64,000 nt of DNA, from contig JACIXC010000014.1 of the NCBI GenBank assembly GCA_014360655.1, forward strand, positions 22,990 to 86,989. Direction: 5' to 3'. The stretch comes from Actinomycetota bacterium. GTDB taxonomy: Bacteria > Actinomycetota > Geothermincolia > Geothermincolales > RBG-13-55-18. This document shows positions 60,788 to 64,000 of this stretch, piece after piece (within the stretch, counting starts at the first letter, position 1; the number at the start of each line of letters is the position of its first letter). The translations under genes and the position numbers were made by a program. The notes below the pieces were generated by a model. That model did not search any database. It saw only the letters and a program-made list of their open reading frames with translations, and was not told where the DNA came from.

Positions 60788-63700
60788 ATGGGAACCTTTG
60801 GCCGTTACGCGAAGCCCGCCAGGATGTTCGTCCTCCTGGCATCGGCGCTCCTCTGCATGGGGGTCCTGGCCCCTCTGGGGGCGCGGCCGCCCCTCGGCGG
60901 GGAGGCCGCCTCGGCCGACGCCGATCCCTACGAGCCCAATGATGACATAGGGCATGCGTACGGGCCGCTGTCCCCGGGGAGCTACGAGGCCCTGATCTCC
61001 CCGCAGGGGGACCGTGACTTCTACTGGATCGACGTGCCGCAAGGTTGCCGTGCCCTGTGCATCACCCTCACCGGCATACCGGAATCCTGCGACTACGACC
61101 TGTGGCTGTATGACTCTGCAGGCGAGATCATCGACGGATCCGGCAACGGGAACAACCAGGACGAGCGCATCCAAAGGGCGAACCCCGCAAAGGGCAGGTA
61201 CTATATCGAGGTCATGTCGCAAGAGAACTACTCCGGGAGCGACACCTACCTGCTGGGCGTGAGCCGCAGCGACCTGGTCACCGACCGCGTGTGGGAGAAG
61301 GTCGGGCCCCCCGGGATGTCGCCCCCGCTGGCGGAGTATTCCGTGGCGCAGGTGGAGGCTTGCGGCCAGAACGTGGCCTACGCGGTGCTTGACCCGGAGG
61401 CCCCCGCCGACGGCAAGGTGCTCAAGACCACCGACTACGGTGAGAGCTGGCAGGTTTTCAACCTCGAACATCCGGATCCCGATTATAAATTCGACTGGAC
61501 GCGGCAAATCTCCGTGGTCGACGAGGAGACGGTCTGGGTGGGCAGCGTGCACACCCCGGGATACGGGGTGGCCAGGACCACCGACGGCGGAGAAGCCTGG
61601 ACATACCATGGAGGCAACAGCTACATGTACGCCTTGGAGGCGACAAGCGGCCTCGACGCGTGGATAGGGGGCTACTATGAACCCGCCGGTTTCATCTATA
61701 GTACCTTTGACGGGGGATATAGCTGGTCAGCGGAGTTCTTGAGCGACTGGTACGCCGTCCTGGACATCCACCAGCACGGCGGCGACGCCTGGGCGGTGGG
61801 GACGCACGGCTACAGCGGCAGGGTGCTGCACCGCGTTACCGGGGGCTGGGAGGAGGTCGAGCTCCCGCCCGGCATGCCGCAGGAGCTCGAGGGCTGCTGG
61901 ACGCTGGAGGACAGGGGCCAGTGCGTGGTCTGGGCGGTGGGGGGAGACACCATACTGAAGTCCCTGGACGGGGGCGGAAGCTGGTCGGTGTACAAAGCGC
62001 CAGCGGGCGCCGGCTCGCTGAACGCCGTCTGCGCCCTGAGCTCCACCACCGCCTACGCGGCGGGCGACGGGGGGACCATACTCCGGACCACCGACGGGGG
62101 AGAGAGCTGGCATTTCATGTACAACGTCAGCACGGAGAACCTCACCAGCATATACGCCTACAATCCCGACCACGCCTGGGCCTCGGGCGACAACGGCACC
62201 CTGCTGCGCCTGGTGCCGTACAACACCAGGGCGGGCGACAACGTCACCGTGGACCTGGGCGGCGGCGATTCTATCACCTTTGAAAGCGTGACCGTGCCGG
62301 GCAACACCATCAAGACGCCGGCGCCGAACCCCACGGATGAGGAGTTCTCATATCACTGGTGTTTCCGGGGATGCGCCGACATCTCTACCTCCGCCACCTT
62401 CGAGGGGACTGCCGAGGTGAGGATGCCCTTTGAGCTGCTATTAGGTCTTGCGGTGGAAGGGGTACACGTGCTCAAGCATACCGACGGGGGAAGCTGGAAG
62501 GACATCACCACGGAAATCGATACGGCCAACAACGTGGCCATCGGCCGCACGGATTCCTTATCCGAGTTCGTCCTTATCTACCCCAAATCCAAGATCAACT
62601 CCATAGACCCCAGCTGGGGAATACGCGAGAATGCCGTCGATGTCGAGATCACGGGCTACGGTTTCTGGGAGTCGGACACGGACAAGCCGTATATAGCGCT
62701 GCAAAAGGAAGACCAGGCCGACATAGAGGCGACCGACGTCGTGGTACACAGCCTCTACCGCATCACCTGCAGGTTCCCCCTTCCGGCAGGCGCCCTGCCG
62801 GATAAATGGGACGTGTACATCATGAACCCCGACGACATGTACGACGACACGCTTCACTACGGCTTCAGGGTCATGAACCCCATGCCGCCGCCCACCGTCA
62901 CCTCCACCAGCCCCGGCCACGCGCAGAGGGGCACGGAGAACGTGAAAGTGGACATCTACGGCACCGGCTTCTGGGAGGCCCACCCCGCCTACCCCACGGC
63001 CTGGTTGAGCAGGAAGGACGAGCCCGACATCGCCGGCACGCTCTATGGGTTCTACGGTTCGACCAAAGCCCGCTACGAGTTCGACCTGCCCGCCGGCGCT
63101 AACTCGGGACCCTGGGACGTGAACGTGATGAACCCCGACGGCGAGGTGGGAACACTTCCAGGCGGCTTCATGATCACGGGAGGCCTGCCGGCGCCGACCA
63201 TCACCAATGTCGATCCCGGCTCGGGAGCGTCGGGCGCCACCGTCGATGTCGCCCTGACGGGAACGGGCTTCTGGGGGGCGCCCTTCGTATGCCTGAGACA
63301 CGCCAATGAAGGCCAGCCTGCTTATAATCCTATATTGGCGACAGATATCGTGGTGCAGAGTCCCACCAGCATCACATGCAAGTTCACCCTCTACGAAAAC
63401 CGGGCTCCGGGACCCTGGAACGTGTTCATCAAAAACCAGGACGAACAGGAGGCGACCCTGGTCGGGGGCTTCACGGTGACCGCCGCAGGCGGAGGAGGCA
63501 ACACGCCTCCCGGCTCCAACGTCCCGGTGGACCTCGGCGGGGGCAAGGGAGCGACCTTCGATAACGTGACGGGAGGCGGGAACACCACCGCCACCCCGAA
63601 GTCCGACCCCTCGGTGGCCAACTTCCAGGTCCTGGGAGGAAGCTGCTACGACATCACCACGGACGCCACCTACTCCGGGAAGATACGGATCACCCTGCCC

Positions 63701-64000
63701 TACGACGAGGGATCCCTGCCCGCGGGTACGCGCGAGGAGGACATAAAGATGCTCCACTACGAGGGGGGGAGTTGGAAGGACGTGACGTTGGGAGTGGACA
63801 CGGCGGCCAACAGGGTGACGGGCGAGGTCACCTCCCTCTCCCTCTTCGTCCTGGGCTTCCGGAAGGCGAGCGCCCCCACCTGGTACCTGGCCGAGGGCAC
63901 CACCTACGGGGGCATGGAGACCTGGGTGCTCGTGCAGAACCCCAACGACAGCGAGGTCACCGTGGACCTGACCTTCCAGACCAACGAGGGCAAGAAGAAC
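60788..64000 (+). CDS. Large secreted multidomain protein, truncated by the window edge
   Basis: At least 1,071 residues, open to the right edge. ATG 60788 is 8 nt after GGAGGT. In order: signal peptide (~10-42); a pre-peptidase C-terminal-like domain (~48-145: DPYEPNDD, DRDFYWIDV, YDLWLYDSAG); a beta-propeller of BNR/Ycf48-like repeats (~155-490: KTTDYGESW, RTTDGGEAW, STFDGGYSW, KSLDGGGSW, RTTDGGESW); and three IPT/TIG-like domains (~600-900, each with a D-x-E/D-x-x-G-x-GFW pattern). Then a segment around 910-1030 precedes WYLAEGTTYGGMETWVLVQNPN, the module shared with the protein at 1-2302. Extracellular; ligand unknown. Confidence 0.85.
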   Translation, partial: MGTFGRYAKPARMFVLLASALLCMGVLAPLGARPPLGGEAASADADPYEPNDDIGHAYGPLSPGSYEALISPQGDRDFYWIDVPQGCRALCITLTGIPESCDYDLWLYDSAGEIIDGSGNGNNQDERIQRANPAKGRYYIEVMSQENYSGSDTYLLGVSRSDLVTDRVWEKVGPPGMSPPLAEYSVAQVEACGQNVAYAVLDPEAPADGKVLKTTDYGESWQVFNLEHPDPDYKFDWTRQISVVDEETVWVGSVHTPGYGVARTTDGGEAWTYHGGNSYMYALEATSGLDAWIGGYYEPAGFIYSTFDGGYSWSAEFLSDWYAVLDIHQHGGDAWAVGTHGYSGRVLHRVTGGWEEVELPPGMPQELEGCWTLEDRGQCVVWAVGGDTILKSLDGGGSWSVYKAPAGAGSLNAVCALSSTTAYAAGDGGTILRTTDGGESWHFMYNVSTENLTSIYAYNPDHAWASGDNGTLLRLVPYNTRAGDNVTVDLGGGDSITFESVTVPGNTIKTPAPNPTDEEFSYHWCFRGCADISTSATFEGTAEVRMPFELLLGLAVEGVHVLKHTDGGSWKDITTEIDTANNVAIGRTDSLSEFVLIYPKSKINSIDPSWGIRENAVDVEITGYGFWESDTDKPYIALQKEDQADIEATDVVVHSLYRITCRFPLPAGALPDKWDVYIMNPDDMYDDTLHYGFRVMNPMPPPTVTSTSPGHAQRGTENVKVDIYGTGFWEAHPAYPTAWLSRKDEPDIAGTLYGFYGSTKARYEFDLPAGANSGPWDVNVMNPDGEVGTLPGGFMITGGLPAPTITNVDPGSGASGATVDVALTGTGFWGAPFVCLRHANEGQPAYNPILATDIVVQSPTSITCKFTLYENRAPGPWNVFIKNQDEQEATLVGGFTVTAAGGGGNTPPGSNVPVDLGGGKGATFDNVTGGGNTTATPKSDPSVANFQVLGGSCYDITTDATYSGKIRITLPYDEGSLPAGTREEDIKMLHYEGGSWKDVTLGVDTAANRVTGEVTSLSLFVLGFRKASAPTWYLAEGTTYGGMETWVLVQNPNDSEVTVDLTFQTNEGKKN

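Overview
The window is GC-rich chromosomal DNA from a bacterium, most likely a deep-branching Actinomycetota lineage (Geothermincolia-like; this placement is an inference). The reasons are a murI / MBL-phosphodiesterase / rph / rdgB gene order like that of mycobacteria, frequent GTG and TTG starts, a probable leaderless mRNA, and extended -10 promoters. A comFC-flgM-hpf-secA-prfB-ftsEX-ctp order also recalls Bacillota such as Bacillus, so a deep lineage keeping an ancestral order fits best.

Layout. 1-2302 (minus): N-terminal part of a secreted FG-GAP repeat protein. 2810-3931: a glycosyltransferase. 4367-12637: a complete type I-D CRISPR-Cas operon (cas3d, cas10d, csc2, csc1, cas6, cas1, cas2, cas4), visibly less GC-rich than its flanks, followed by a 33-repeat array (12723-15127). 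15460-30316: two lipoproteins and a cell-surface polysaccharide cluster (UDP-glucose dehydrogenase, small membrane transporter, three glycosyltransferases, two GDP-mannose-dehydratase-type SDR enzymes, two sugar nucleotidyltransferases) with ahcY and mtnA inside it. 30669-45905: a housekeeping block (comF, flgM-like, candidate raiA RNA, hpf, two membrane HD proteins, secA, prfB with programmed +1 frameshift, PHP phosphoesterase, split transketolase, ftsE, ftsX, carboxy-terminal protease). 46215-48530: ssrA (tmRNA), smpB and an MBL hydrolase between inverted copies of a repeat element. 49315-52399: murI, a cAMP-phosphodiesterase-like MBL protein, rph, rdgB. 52594-56639: five tRNAs and a TrkH-type K+ transporter. 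56742-60322: tig, clpP, clpX. 60788-64000: N-terminal part of a large secreted protein sharing a module with the protein at the left edge.

How the genes work together. The I-D locus holds adaptation (Cas1-Cas2-Cas4), crRNA processing (Cas6), Cascade (Cas10d, Csc2, Csc1 and probably an internally translated Cas11d) and a helicase-only Cas3, with the HD nuclease on Cas10d. The 30.7-60.3 kb region concentrates translation and proteostasis functions: ribosome hibernation (hpf), stalled-ribosome rescue (ssrA/smpB), termination (prfB), folding and degradation (tig, clpP, clpX) and secretion (secA).

The observations most worth following up are: two CRISPR spacers that differ only at five synonymous positions; an 18-nt CRISPR-repeat-like element upstream of cas3; a likely internal Cas11d start in cas10d; a self-closing structured RNA between flgM and hpf that fits the raiA RNA family; and the inverted repeat element around the ssrA-smpB segment.
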